Origin: Micavibrio_B sp964633355
GTDB taxonomy: Bacteria; Pseudomonadota; Alphaproteobacteria; Micavibrionales; Micavibrionaceae
Length of the DNA: 29,391 nt
Assembly: GCA_964633355.1 (NCBI GenBank)
Contig: CAZWGO010000026.1
Coordinates: 1-29,391 of the forward strand
Reading direction: 5' to 3'
Shown here: piece by piece, positions 13,764 through 22,225 of the stretch
How positions within the stretch are numbered: position 1 is the stretch's first letter
Layout: every line of letters begins with the position of its first letter
Notes under the pieces: model-generated
Seen by the model: the letters and a program-made list of their open reading frames with translations, nothing else
Told to the model about the DNA's origin: nothing
Databases searched by the model: none
Translations under genes and position numbers: made by a program

Positions 13764-15653
13764 TTATTGTGGGCGGTTTTTAACCAAATCATCGACCACC
13801 CCAGGGTCGGCAAGGGTCGAGGTGTCGCCCAGGCTATCGATTTCATTGGCGGCGATTTTGCGCAAAATGCGGCGCATAATCTTGCCGGAACGAGTTTTAG
13901 GTAGGCCGGGAGCCCATTGAATGACATCGGGCGTGGCAATTGGCCCGATGATTTTACGAACGGTTTTGACGATTTCGGCTTTCAGGTCTTCGGTTGCGTC
14001 CGCGCCGGGTAGAAGCGTCACATAAGCATAGATGCCTTGACCTTTTAAGTCATGCGGGAAGCCCACGACGGCGCTTTCCGAAACTGCTTCATGTTCATTA
14101 ATGGCGCTTTCAATTTCTGCCGTGCCGAAACGGTGGCCGGAGACATTGATCACGTCATCGACGCGGCCTGTGATCCAGTAATCGCCGTCCTTGTCGCGCC
14201 GCGCCCCGTCGCCGGTAAAATACATTCCTTTGAAAGTCGAGAAATAGGTTTGTTTGAAACGCTCATGATCTTGATAAACCGATCGCATCATGCCGGGCCA
14301 GCTCTGGAGTATTACAAGATTACCTTCAGCTTCATCGTCCAAAATTTTGCCTTCATTATCCACGATCGCCGGAACAACACCAAAGAAGGGCTTTGTCGCG
14401 GAGCCGGGTTTGAATGTGGTTGTGTGCGGCAGGGGCGTTATCATGTGGCCGCCGGTCTCGGTCTGCCACCAGGTATCAATGACGGGGCATCGTTTATCGC
14501 CGACGACATTGTAATACCAAGTCCAAGCTTCGGAATTTATGGGCTCGCCAACGCTTCCCAATATACGCAAGGATTTACGGCGGGTTTTGGTCACATAATC
14601 ATCACCTTCACGCAGCAAAGCGCGGATGGCCGTCGGGGCGGTATAGAAAATATTCACCTGATGTTTATCGATCACCTGCCAGAAGCGCGAGAAGTCAGGA
14701 TAATTTGGTACACCTTCGAAAATCAGTGAGGTGGCGCCATTGGCAAGCGGGCCATAGACTATATAGGAATGGCCCGTCACCCAGCCCACATCCGCCGTGC
14801 ACCAATAGATATCTCCGTCTTTATAGTCGAAACTTACCTGATGGGTCAGTGCCGCATAAACCAGATAGCCGCCAGTCGTATGAAGAACGCCTTTCGGTTT
14901 TCCGGTTGAGCCTGAAGTATAAAGAATAAATAACGGGTCTTCAGCGTTCATGTCCTCGCATGGACAATCGGGGGATTGAGGAGGTACAAATTCCGACCAA
15001 TTGATATCGCGGTCTTGCATCATCGGTACATCCGCGCCGGTATTGCGAAACACAAAAACGGTTTTAACATCAGGGCAAGATTTCAGCGCTTCATCGACAT
15101 TGGCTTTGAGCGGTACTTTTTTTCCGCCGCGGCGGCCTTCATCGGCAGTCAATAAGACAGTCGAAGCGCAGTCATGGATGCGGTCTTTCAAGGCATCGGG
15201 CGAAAAGCCCCCGAAGACGACCGAATGCACCGCGCCGATACGGGCACAGGCCAGCATGGCATAGGTCGCTTCAGGTATCATTGGCATATAGATAGTTACG
15301 CGGTCGCCGCGTTTGACGCCTTTTGCTTTGAGCGCATTGGCGAGTTTAGAGACTTCGTCTTTTAGCTCGGCATAGGTGATTTTCTTATCCTGAGACGGAT
15401 CGTCGCCTTCCCAGATCAATGCGGTCTGATTACCGCGTTTTTCAACATGGCGATCAACGCAGTTGTAGCAGGCGTTTAGAATACCGTCCTCATACCATTT
15501 GATATCTACATTGCCGTCGAATTCTGCATTCTTGATAATAGTGGGCTTCTTGACCCAGTCGAGGCGCTCTGCCATTTCCGCCCAGAATGCGTCGGGATTT
15601 TCGATAGAGGCCTTATAATATTTATCGTAATCGGTGACAGAAGAAATCTTCAT
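13764..15653 (-). CDS. acsA: Acetyl-CoA synthetase (AMP-forming)
   Basis: Activates acetate to acetyl-CoA through acetyl-AMP. All core motifs of the adenylate-forming family are visible: the P-loop YTSGSTGKPKGVLHTTGGY, DIYWCTADVGWVTGHSYIVY, TWWQTETGGHMITPLP, the hinge segment YFTGDGARRDKDGDYWITGR with VDDVINVSGHRFGTAEIESA, and K591 in PKTRSGKIMRR, the lysine acetylated in other bacterial Acs proteins. The length of 629 aa is slightly short of the usual 640-650. It starts 1 bp after the mntR stop with AGGGA 7 nt upstream, so it is probably cotranscribed with mntR. That pairing is unusual, as no metabolic link is obvious. Confidence 0.96.
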   Translation of the reverse strand: MKISSVTDYDKYYKASIENPDAFWAEMAERLDWVKKPTIIKNAEFDGNVDIKWYEDGILNACYNCVDRHVEKRGNQTALIWEGDDPSQDKKITYAELKDEVSKLANALKAKGVKRGDRVTIYMPMIPEATYAMLACARIGAVHSVVFGGFSPDALKDRIHDCASTVLLTADEGRRGGKKVPLKANVDEALKSCPDVKTVFVFRNTGADVPMMQDRDINWSEFVPPQSPDCPCEDMNAEDPLFILYTSGSTGKPKGVLHTTGGYLVYAALTHQVSFDYKDGDIYWCTADVGWVTGHSYIVYGPLANGATSLIFEGVPNYPDFSRFWQVIDKHQVNIFYTAPTAIRALLREGDDYVTKTRRKSLRILGSVGEPINSEAWTWYYNVVGDKRCPVIDTWWQTETGGHMITPLPHTTTFKPGSATKPFFGVVPAIVDNEGKILDDEAEGNLVILQSWPGMMRSVYQDHERFKQTYFSTFKGMYFTGDGARRDKDGDYWITGRVDDVINVSGHRFGTAEIESAINEHEAVSESAVVGFPHDLKGQGIYAYVTLLPGADATEDLKAEIVKTVRKIIGPIATPDVIQWAPGLPKTRSGKIMRRILRKIAANEIDSLGDTSTLADPGVVDDLVKNRPQ

Positions 15654-15654
15654 C

Positions 15655-16104
15655 TTATTTTCCCTTTAATTGTTCTGTCAGGCGTAAAAATGCCTTTAAC
15701 GTTTCTTCACTGACATGGTGCTCAATTCCCTCTGCATCCAGATGGGCGATCTCACTCTTGATATTAAGGGCGCGCAGAAAATTATAAACGATGTCGTGAC
15801 GTTTTTTGCATTTAAGGGCGAGGGCTTTGCCTTTATCGGTCAGAAATAGCGAGCGGTAAGGCCGATTAACGACATAGCCTTCCTTGTTCAGGCGCGTAAT
15901 GATCTTGCTGACCGTCGCGTGGGCAATGCCGAAATATTTGGCAAGGTCGATCACCCGTGCCTCGCCCTGCAATTCGATCAGATCGGCGATCATTTCAACA
16001 TAATCTTCGGCGGTTTCCGTCTGGTGGGCTTCGCGTACGCGCTCGAAAGCCTTGGCACGAAGCTCAAGCTGCACAAGGGGGGCGGATTTCTTGGTGTTCA
16101 TCAT
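15655..16104 (-). CDS. mntR: Manganese-responsive regulator MntR (DtxR/MntR family)
   Basis: A winged-helix repressor that uses Mn(II) as corepressor. Residues 31-49 (TAEDYVEMIADLIELQGEA) form the first helices with metal-ligand candidates. The DNA-binding helix-turn-helix is VIDLAKYFGIAHATVSKIIT (residues 51-70), followed by the wing RPYRSLFLTDKGKALA. The dimerisation/metal part contains HLDAEGIEHHVSEETL (121-136), as in E. coli MntR. The length of 149 aa fits the short MntR group without an SH3 domain. It diverges from mntH over a palindromic operator. Either of two adjacent ATGs (16104 or 16101) may be the start; the promoter geometry favours the second. Confidence 0.92.
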   Translation of the reverse strand: MMNTKKSAPLVQLELRAKAFERVREAHQTETAEDYVEMIADLIELQGEARVIDLAKYFGIAHATVSKIITRLNKEGYVVNRPYRSLFLTDKGKALALKCKKRHDIVYNFLRALNIKSEIAHLDAEGIEHHVSEETLKAFLRLTEQLKGK

Positions 16105-16107
16105 AAA

Positions 16108-16135
16108 AGTCTACCCGATATAAATAACTTGTCAA
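16108..16135 (-). promoter_or_regulatory. Candidate promoter of mntR-acs
   Basis: On the minus strand TTGACA (16130-16135) is a perfect -35, and TAGACT (16108-16113) lies 16 nt further. The second ATG of mntR starts 6 nt after the -10, implying a leaderless message. The -35 overlaps the mntH -35 on the other strand. Confidence 0.5.
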
Positions 16136-16156
16136 ATTTGTAGCCATGGCTATATT
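16129..16156 (+). promoter_or_regulatory. mntH promoter
   Basis: TTGTCA (16129-16134) and TATATT (16151-16156) are spaced by 16 nt. Transcription would begin near 16163, leaving a 22-nt leader with AGGA before the ATG at 16185. Confidence 0.65.
16137..16156. promoter_or_regulatory. MntR-box-like operator
   Basis: A perfect 12-bp palindrome TAGCCATGGCTA (16141-16152) sits in a 20-bp site whose layout TAGC-N4-GCTA, with an A/T-rich right flank, matches the E. coli MntR box (AACATAGC-N4-GCTATGTT); the right half agrees at 7 of 8 positions. It covers the mntH spacer and -10, where Mn-bound MntR would block transcription. Confidence 0.75.
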
Positions 16157-16184
16157 CTGTAGGTATGACAGGAAATATAATGGC

Positions 16185-17498
16185 ATGAGTTCATCATTTT
16201 GGCGCCGCGAAGCGGGCGAACCTTCTTTGGTCGAAGTATTTAAATCGATCCCGATCAACCGTAAAAACGGCTGGCGCAAATTCCTGTCCTTTTTCGGCCC
16301 CGGCTATATCGTCGCGGTCGGTTATATGGACCCGGGCAACTGGGCTACATCTTTAGCGGGCGGATCGCAATTCGGCTTTACGCTGCTCAGCGTTGCATTG
16401 CTCTCCAACTTTATGGCGATTATTCTACAGTCGTTATGCTCGCGCCTTGCTATCGGCTCGCGGCGTGACTTGGCACAGGCTTGCCGCGACGGCTGTCCGA
16501 AATGGATGGTCTGGCCGCTCTGGTTTCTGGCGGAGATTGCGATATGCGCGACCGATCTGGCGGAAGTGATCGGTACAGCAATCGCGCTCAATCTCTTATT
16601 TGGCATTCCGCTTGAGCTTGGTGTGATCATTACGGCGCTAGATGTTTTTATTATTCTCTGGTTGCAAAATAAGGGGTTTCGCTGGATCGAGGCGTTTATC
16701 ATTACGCTGCTCGGCGTGATCGCGCTGTGTTTCGTGATCCAGATCGCCATGGCCGATCCGGATTGGGGCCTTGTTATCAAAGGCTTTGCGCCGACCACCG
16801 AGATTATCGGCAATCCGGACATGCTCTATCTGGCCCTCGGAATCATCGGGGCCACCGTCATGCCGCATAATCTTTACCTTCATTCTTCTATCGTGCAGAC
16901 GCGCGCCTATGGCGATAGTCTGCCAGAGAAGAAACAGGCGCTCAAATATGCGAATATCGATACGACTTTGGCATTATTTTTTGCCCTGACGATCAATGCC
17001 TCGATCCTGATCTTGGCGGGTACATTCCACCACGCCGGACAAACAGATATCGCGGAGCTTGATAAAGCGCATGCGCTATTGTCCCCATTATTGGGATCTG
17101 CATGGGCGCCGACCTTGTTCGGGATCGCTCTTTTATGCTGCGGTTTGAATTCGACGGTTACGGCAACCTTGGCCGGGCAGATCGTCATGGAAGGATTTAT
17201 AGATCTAAAGATACCCGCATGGCTCAGACGATTGGTCACGCGCTTGATTGCCATCGTGCCGGCAGCGGGGATTACGATCTTTTATGGCGCAGGGGAAACA
17301 GGGAAATTGTTGATCCTAAGTCAGGTCATCCTGAGCTTACAGTTACCGTTTGCGATTGTGCCACTTGTGATATTTACAGCCAGTAAAGGCAAAATGGGCG
17401 ATATGAAAGCGCCGCTCTGGCTGACAGGGCTTGCCGCAATTATTGCGGTCATCCTGATAGCGCTAAATATAAAAATGCTTTCAGATCTTATTCTTTGA
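16185..17498 (+). CDS. mntH: Mn(II)/proton symporter, Nramp family
   Basis: Imports manganese across the inner membrane with proton cotransport. The metal-site motifs of Nramp proteins are both present: DPGNWATSLAGGSQFG in the first helix and GATVMPHNLYLHSSIVQTRA in the sixth, and about 11 hydrophobic helices follow the expected pattern. I chose the ATG at 16185 (437 aa). The upstream in-frame ATG at 16146 lies inside the operator and before the expected transcription start, while 16185 has AGGA 11 nt upstream. It is controlled by the divergent mntR through the shared operator. The stop directly abuts the stop of the convergent eamA gene. Confidence 0.93.
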   Translation: MSSSFWRREAGEPSLVEVFKSIPINRKNGWRKFLSFFGPGYIVAVGYMDPGNWATSLAGGSQFGFTLLSVALLSNFMAIILQSLCSRLAIGSRRDLAQACRDGCPKWMVWPLWFLAEIAICATDLAEVIGTAIALNLLFGIPLELGVIITALDVFIILWLQNKGFRWIEAFIITLLGVIALCFVIQIAMADPDWGLVIKGFAPTTEIIGNPDMLYLALGIIGATVMPHNLYLHSSIVQTRAYGDSLPEKKQALKYANIDTTLALFFALTINASILILAGTFHHAGQTDIAELDKAHALLSPLLGSAWAPTLFGIALLCCGLNSTVTATLAGQIVMEGFIDLKIPAWLRRLVTRLIAIVPAAGITIFYGAGETGKLLILSQVILSLQLPFAIVPLVIFTASKGKMGDMKAPLWLTGLAAIIAVILIALNIKMLSDLIL

Positions 17499-18389
17499 TT
17501 ATTCGGAATGCAGGATTGGTGTCAGGTCTTTCGCTTGCTTCTTCTGAATCTTTCGAAGGACAATGATCGCCACGCCTGCCATCGCTAAGGCGCCGCCGAT
17601 GATAGCGGACATAGACAGGGTTTCGCCGAGCATGAAATGGGCGGCGACGACGGCTACGGCGGGTTGCAGCAATGTAAAGGCCGTCACCAGTTGTACAGAA
17701 TTACGAGACATCAGGCCCTTCCAGAAAAACATCATCAGGCTCATCAGGAAAATCTGGTAAAAAAGAACAAAGCCAAGATGAGTCCAGTTGGCGCTCATTA
17801 ATTTAGCCACATGATCTTTTTCGAAGACACAGGATAGCAGACCCGTTACCGGCGCAGCGAGAATGGCGGCATAGGCGGTCATCGTCGGCATGTCGATATC
17901 CTGAATCTTTCTCATCTGCAAAGAGCCAAACGCCCAGAGAAGGGACGAGGCAACGGTGAGAGACAAGCCGACCCAGCTGGTGATATTCGGACTGCCAAAA
18001 ATAAAGCCGAGACCCATAAACGCCAGTAAAAGACCAGCGGTGGTTCTCCAGCCGAATTTTTCAGAGTGGAGTAGCCAGCCCAGAATAATGGCAAACGGAA
18101 CCTGCACCTGCATAATCAAGGCAACAGTTGCCGATTCCAAAAACCGCAAGGCGACGAACAAAGTTGAAAGATGGGCCATATAATAAAAGAAGGAAAATTT
18201 TAAAATTTGGCGAAACTGGCTTTTGTTCAAGTTTTGACAGAAAGGAATAAAAATAAAGCCGGTTAGCAAAAAGCGGATTGTCACCAGCATCAATCCCGGG
18301 ATTTCATTGGTTCCTATTTTTATGACAGGAAAATGCACTCCCCATGAAATAACAACCAGGAGAGCCAAGAGAATATCGCGTTTTGACAT
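17499..18389 (-). CDS. EamA/DMT-family transporter
   Basis: An inner-membrane protein of 296 aa with about ten hydrophobic segments arranged as two EamA repeats. The first begins ILLALLVVISWGVHFPVIKIG and the second LTVASSLLWAFGSLQMRKI, as in the drug/metabolite transporter superfamily. Substrates of this family range from amino acids to nucleobases and cannot be inferred here. It ends in a lysine-rich tail (LRKIQKKQAKDL). It starts 1 bp after the EVE gene stop, as the last gene of the tsaD-gpsA-EVE operon, and is convergent with mntH with no gap. Confidence 0.88.
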   Translation of the reverse strand: MSKRDILLALLVVISWGVHFPVIKIGTNEIPGLMLVTIRFLLTGFIFIPFCQNLNKSQFRQILKFSFFYYMAHLSTLFVALRFLESATVALIMQVQVPFAIILGWLLHSEKFGWRTTAGLLLAFMGLGFIFGSPNITSWVGLSLTVASSLLWAFGSLQMRKIQDIDMPTMTAYAAILAAPVTGLLSCVFEKDHVAKLMSANWTHLGFVLFYQIFLMSLMMFFWKGLMSRNSVQLVTAFTLLQPAVAVVAAHFMLGETLSMSAIIGGALAMAGVAIIVLRKIQKKQAKDLTPILHSE

Positions 18390-18390
18390 T

Positions 18391-18816
18391 TTAAATTTTA
18401 CCGAGCTTACAGATTAGAGCCCATTCCTTATCGGTAACTTTACCAACCGACAAGCGCGATAAACGAATGAGATCCATGCTATTAAAGACTGGGTCGGCTT
18501 TAATTTCGGCGAGGGTGACGGGCCTTGGAAAGGGTTTGACGGGTTTGACGTCGACCATCACGAATTTGCCGGTTTCATCCGTCGGGTCAGGGTAAGCTTC
18601 TTTCGTAATTTCCATGATACCGACAATTTCCTTGCCGATATTGGAATGGTAGAAAAAAGCAAGATCGCCCTTTTTCATCGTTTTCATGTTGAGAGCAGCG
18701 CTATGGTTGCGCACACCGTCCCAATGACCTTTTTTTTCTTTGACCAGTTGCTCCCAAGGATAGACATCAGGCTCTGATTTCATCAGCCAGTATTGAATGG
18801 TCTTGGATTGTTTCAT
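18391..18816 (-). CDS. EVE domain protein
   Basis: A single EVE domain (PUA-like fold, relative of human THYN1) covers nearly the full 141 aa. Landmarks are YWLMKSEPDVYPWEQLVKEK, HWDGVRNHSAALNMKTMKKG, DLAFFYHSNIGKEIVGIMEI and the terminal LIRLSRLSVGKVTDKEWALI. EVE domains are thought to bind modified bases in DNA or RNA; the ligand here is unknown. It overlaps the gpsA stop by 4 nt (ATGA), so it is translationally coupled. The association with tsaD/gpsA is a common arrangement in alphaproteobacteria. Confidence 0.92.
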   Translation of the reverse strand: MKQSKTIQYWLMKSEPDVYPWEQLVKEKKGHWDGVRNHSAALNMKTMKKGDLAFFYHSNIGKEIVGIMEITKEAYPDPTDETGKFVMVDVKPVKPFPRPVTLAEIKADPVFNSMDLIRLSRLSVGKVTDKEWALICKLGKI

Positions 18817-19802
18817 GATAGTTCTCCGCGCGCCGGACGGTCCATGATTTCTGCGAGTGCATCCTGAATAGACATGCGGCCTTCGATACAGGCATGAACG
18901 CTTTCGGTGATCGGCATATCGATATCGAAATCCTTCGCCAGTTGTACGGCGGCTTTTGCCGTGGTCACGCCTTCGGTGACAGATTTTCGCTGGCTTAAGA
19001 TTTCTTCTGCGCTTTGACCTTTGCCCATTAGATAACCGAAAGAGAAATTGCGCGATTGCTGAGATGAGCAGGTCAGCATCAAATCACCGACGCCGCATTG
19101 GCCCATCAAAGTTTCACGTTTACCGCCAAGGGCGACGGTGAGCCGCGCGATCTCGGCGAGACCGCGGGTGACAAGGGCAGCGCGGGCGCTTTCACCAAGA
19201 TCCAGCCCTTCGAGAATTCCACAAGCAATGGCGATTACATTTTTGATCGCGCCGCCGATCTGCGCACCGATAACATCATCGGATGTGTAGAGACGTAATG
19301 TTTTAGACGACAATGATTCCTGAATGCGTTTGCCCAAGTGTTTATCGGTACAGGCGAGCGTGGCAGCGGTCGGCTTTCCTTTGACCAGATCGATGGCAAA
19401 GCTAGGTCCTGTTAAAATGGCCACGGGGTTCGAACATTGTTCGCGAATGATATCTGAAAGTAACTGGCGGCTTTGGATTTCTATGCCTTTCGCACACAGG
19501 ACCATCGGCTGATCAGGGCGCAGATAAGGCTTCATTTGCTCCAAAATAGAGCGCATATACTGCGCGGGAACGACATTAAGAATAATGTCTTCTTTGAGTG
19601 CTTTTTCTAAGTCGGATGTCGCCCTTATATTTCCTGCCAGTTGGATGCCTGGCAAATAGGTAACGTTTTCTTTTGTACGCTGGATGGATTCAGCCAAAGC
19701 ATTTTCACGCGCCCATAGCAAGACATCATGTCCTGCTAAAGCATATACTTGCGCGAGGGCGGTTCCCCAAGCTCCGGCTCCGATAACGGCTATTCTGCTC
19801 AT
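18813..19802 (-). CDS. gpsA: Glycerol-3-phosphate dehydrogenase [NAD(P)+]
   Basis: Reduces dihydroxyacetone phosphate to sn-glycerol-3-phosphate for phospholipid synthesis. The N-terminus is the Rossmann loop IAVIGAGAWGTALAQVYAL. Further landmarks are NVVPAQYMRSIL, the LCAKGIE and AILTGPSFA segments, and the substrate/catalytic region GGAIKNVIAIACGILEGLDL with LVTRGLAEI, followed by GVGDLMLTCSSQQSRN. At 329 aa it is of normal length. It starts 1 bp after the tsaD stop and overlaps the EVE gene, so all three are transcribed together. Confidence 0.97.
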   Translation of the reverse strand: MSRIAVIGAGAWGTALAQVYALAGHDVLLWARENALAESIQRTKENVTYLPGIQLAGNIRATSDLEKALKEDIILNVVPAQYMRSILEQMKPYLRPDQPMVLCAKGIEIQSRQLLSDIIREQCSNPVAILTGPSFAIDLVKGKPTAATLACTDKHLGKRIQESLSSKTLRLYTSDDVIGAQIGGAIKNVIAIACGILEGLDLGESARAALVTRGLAEIARLTVALGGKRETLMGQCGVGDLMLTCSSQQSRNFSFGYLMGKGQSAEEILSQRKSVTEGVTTAKAAVQLAKDFDIDMPITESVHACIEGRMSIQDALAEIMDRPARGELS

Positions 19803-19803
19803 G

Positions 19804-20868
19804 TTAAGCGCTCATCTCCGTATTCATTTCCTCAAGCGGCCAGCGAGGTCGGGCTTTGACGTCCAATTCGCTAATCCTGCCTGCTCTTAAAAGTTCTATT
19901 CCCGCCCATGCAACCATAGCCCCGTTATCGGTGCAATATTCAAGCGGCGGTGCCATGAATTTAAAGCCCTGTTGTTCACAGGTTTTCGTCAGGGCTTTGC
20001 GAATGGTTTGATTGGCGGCAACACCGCCGCAAACGATAAATGCCGGGGAAGCAGCGGAATATATTGATTTAAATTTTTTCATCGCCATCGCCGATCTATG
20101 GGACAATGTTTTTGCAATGATGTTCTGAAAGGAAAAAGCAAGACGGGCGAGCTTGTCTTCCGGCAAAGTATTTTCAACGCTCATTTTATCTATTTCATTG
20201 CGGACGGCGGTTTTGAGGCCGGAAAACGAGAAATCCATGTCGCCGCTATGTTCCATGGGGATCGAAAACGGAAATTCACGCAATGCTTTTTCCGTGCTAT
20301 CGCATTTCAGCGCAAATTTTTCGAGGTTCGGCCCGCCAGGATAAGGAAGGCCCATAAGTTTGGCCGCTTTATCAAAACATTCGCCCGCCGCATCGTCGCG
20401 TGTCGTCGACCATAATTCATATTGGCCGATGTCTTTGACCAGTAGGATTTGGGAATGGCCGCCAGAGACGAGGAGAACAAGATAAGGAAAAGGAATGTCT
20501 TCAATGAGGCGAGGGGATAATAAATGGGCTTCCAAATGATTGACAGCCAGAAAAGGTTTGTCGAGGGCTGCAGCCATCGCTTTACCTGCCATCATGCCAA
20601 CCATGACGCCGCCGATCAGGCCGGGGCCGCAAACGGCTGCAATACCATCAAGCTTAGTTCCATCGATATTCGATTTTTTCAAACAGGCGATGATCAATTT
20701 ATCCAGATGATCCAGATGGGCACGGGCGGCAATTTCAGGGACGACACCGCCGAATATTTCATGATCCTTAATCTGGCTTAAAACCATATCGGCATGAATG
20801 ACGCGGTTGTCCTCGATGATAGCGACACCCGTTTCGTCACAACTTGTTTCAATACCCAAAATCAGCAT
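19804..20868 (-). CDS. tsaD: tRNA N6-adenosine threonylcarbamoyltransferase
   Basis: Transfers the threonylcarbamoyl group to A37 of ANN-decoding tRNAs, with TsaB and TsaE. It carries the ASKHA-type N-terminus ILGIETSCDETGVAII and PEIAARAHLDHLDKLI, the Fe-binding pair in AVNHLEAHLLS, then YLVLLVSGGHSQ, AGECFDKAAKLMGLPYPGGP, FSFSGLKTAV and VCGGVAANQTIR with EYCTDNGAMVAWAG near the end. The frame is open from a TTG at 20874, but the ATG at 20868 is the more likely start and gives 354 aa. It leads the operon tsaD-gpsA-EVE-eamA and diverges from the mitofilin-like gene. Confidence 0.97.
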   Translation of the reverse strand: MLILGIETSCDETGVAIIEDNRVIHADMVLSQIKDHEIFGGVVPEIAARAHLDHLDKLIIACLKKSNIDGTKLDGIAAVCGPGLIGGVMVGMMAGKAMAAALDKPFLAVNHLEAHLLSPRLIEDIPFPYLVLLVSGGHSQILLVKDIGQYELWSTTRDDAAGECFDKAAKLMGLPYPGGPNLEKFALKCDSTEKALREFPFSIPMEHSGDMDFSFSGLKTAVRNEIDKMSVENTLPEDKLARLAFSFQNIIAKTLSHRSAMAMKKFKSIYSAASPAFIVCGGVAANQTIRKALTKTCEQQGFKFMAPPLEYCTDNGAMVAWAGIELLRAGRISELDVKARPRWPLEEMNTEMSA

Positions 20869-20911
20869 TCGCAAGCTCTAATACGCTCATCACAAAAAAG
20901 CAATTAACCAA

Positions 20912-20941
20912 TTGGATTTTTGACCTATCGGTGCTTATATA
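20912..20941 (+). promoter_or_regulatory. Candidate leaderless promoter of the mitofilin-like gene
   Basis: TTGGAT (20912-20917) and TATATA (20936-20941) are 18 nt apart. The ATG at 20948 begins 6 nt after the -10, and no Shine-Dalgarno is present. Confidence 0.45.
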
Positions 20942-20947
20942 GTCTTT

Positions 20948-22225
20948 ATGACAGATGAAGCGCCAAAGCCGGAAATATCCGGTTCAAAACCCAGCCCTAT
21001 TCCGACCCTCAATCCCGGTCCCGATTATGAAATGAATACCACTGTCCAGGATTCCAGCAAGGTCATGACCATTGCCATGAGTATTATTCTGGTTGTCGTC
21101 ATCGTGGGCGCTGTTCTTGCGATTGCGCCTGAGGTCAAAAAAGCAGGAGCTCAGAAGCAAAGAATCGCCGCGCTGGAAGCTGAATTGGCGCAAGCGAAGA
21201 TCCAGCAACAAGAACCCCCGCCATCGCAAGTCGAGACGCAGTTGAGTGACGTCCAAGTAAAAATGGCGGCGCTGGCCGAACAGGCGAAACAATTGCAGGC
21301 TTCGGTCGTTAGTGGTGATATGAGCGGCAAGCTTAACCAGATTGAAACCAAGATCGGCCAGATGGCCCAGCAATCACAAATGTTCGGATTTTCCGGCATG
21401 ATCGCCCGTGTTCAATCCATGCAGCAATCGCCGGAAGGCTCTAGAATTCTCGAAAACATTGTCGGTACGCTGGCGGCGTCACCGGAGGGTAGCGATGTCG
21501 GGCAAAATCTAGAAGCTCTACGCGCCAGCGATCCGAATGTCGCGCAAGTAACGGAAGGCGTTGCGCCGGAAGATATGAAAGCGGCAGCGATGCTGATCGG
21601 TTTAAGCCAGCTTCGTCATTCCCTGTCGCGCAGCAACGATTCCTTCGATAACGATTTAGTGCTGCTCAAAAAAACCATTCCGGCAGATAATCCGGAATTG
21701 CTAGCCGCCATCGATCGTCTCGCGCCGCAAGCAAAATACGGCGTTTTGACACCACAAGGATTGTCGCAAGAATTTCGCGGCATGACAGGCGAAATCGTAT
21801 CGGCCTCTTTATCGGGCCAAGACGTTTCGTTGCAAGAAAAAGCCAAGGCCAGAATGGCGAATGTTTTTAAAGTTGAAAAAAACGGCGAGAGAGTTTCAGG
21901 AACCGAAACGCAGATTGCTATTGCCGCCGCGCAGAAACAACTCGATGCCGGAAATGTGCAGGGCGCAGTTGAAATATTGAATACCTTGAAAGGACCGGAA
22001 AGACAGCAAACACAGCCTTTTCTAGATAAGGCGCAAGCGACATTGATGGCGGGTAATCTTCAAACGACAATCGCCCAGAATGTACGCGCTGCCGTTCAAA
22101 CATTGATGAATGGCGGGCTTCCAAATGGCGTCGTCAATCCTTACGGTGCAGGCGCAATTACGAACCAGATAAAAACAATGGCGCCGGGTGCTGCATCGGT
22201 GCCGGGAGGCGCAGCAGCACAATGA
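20948..22225 (+). CDS. Membrane-anchored coiled-coil protein, mitofilin-like (COG4223 type)
   Basis: A 425-aa protein with a Pro-rich cytoplasmic N-terminus (1-38), one transmembrane helix (about 39-60, TIAMSIILVVVIVGAVLAIA), and a periplasmic coiled coil (65-145, rich in Gln, Ala and Glu). A helical domain follows, and the tail is Gly/Ala/Pro-rich. Sequence similarity to a named family is weak by eye. The call relies on this layout and on the position directly before hemY, where alphaproteobacteria carry a mitofilin/Mic60-related protein. Its stop overlaps the hemY start (ATGA). Mic60-type proteins shape inner-membrane folds in some alphaproteobacteria, but whether this one does is unknown. 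Confidence 0.6.
   Translation: MTDEAPKPEISGSKPSPIPTLNPGPDYEMNTTVQDSSKVMTIAMSIILVVVIVGAVLAIAPEVKKAGAQKQRIAALEAELAQAKIQQQEPPPSQVETQLSDVQVKMAALAEQAKQLQASVVSGDMSGKLNQIETKIGQMAQQSQMFGFSGMIARVQSMQQSPEGSRILENIVGTLAASPEGSDVGQNLEALRASDPNVAQVTEGVAPEDMKAAAMLIGLSQLRHSLSRSNDSFDNDLVLLKKTIPADNPELLAAIDRLAPQAKYGVLTPQGLSQEFRGMTGEIVSASLSGQDVSLQEKAKARMANVFKVEKNGERVSGTETQIAIAAAQKQLDAGNVQGAVEILNTLKGPERQQTQPFLDKAQATLMAGNLQTTIAQNVRAAVQTLMNGGLPNGVVNPYGAGAITNQIKTMAPGAASVPGGAAAQ

Noticed and set aside
14052..14729. Long open frame of 225 codons opposite acs
   Set aside because: It lies fully inside the well-supported acs gene, has no recognisable motif and no ribosome site.
16146..16184. Upstream start for MntH adding 13 residues
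   Set aside because: The ATG is inside the operator palindrome and before the predicted transcription start, and it has no ribosome site.
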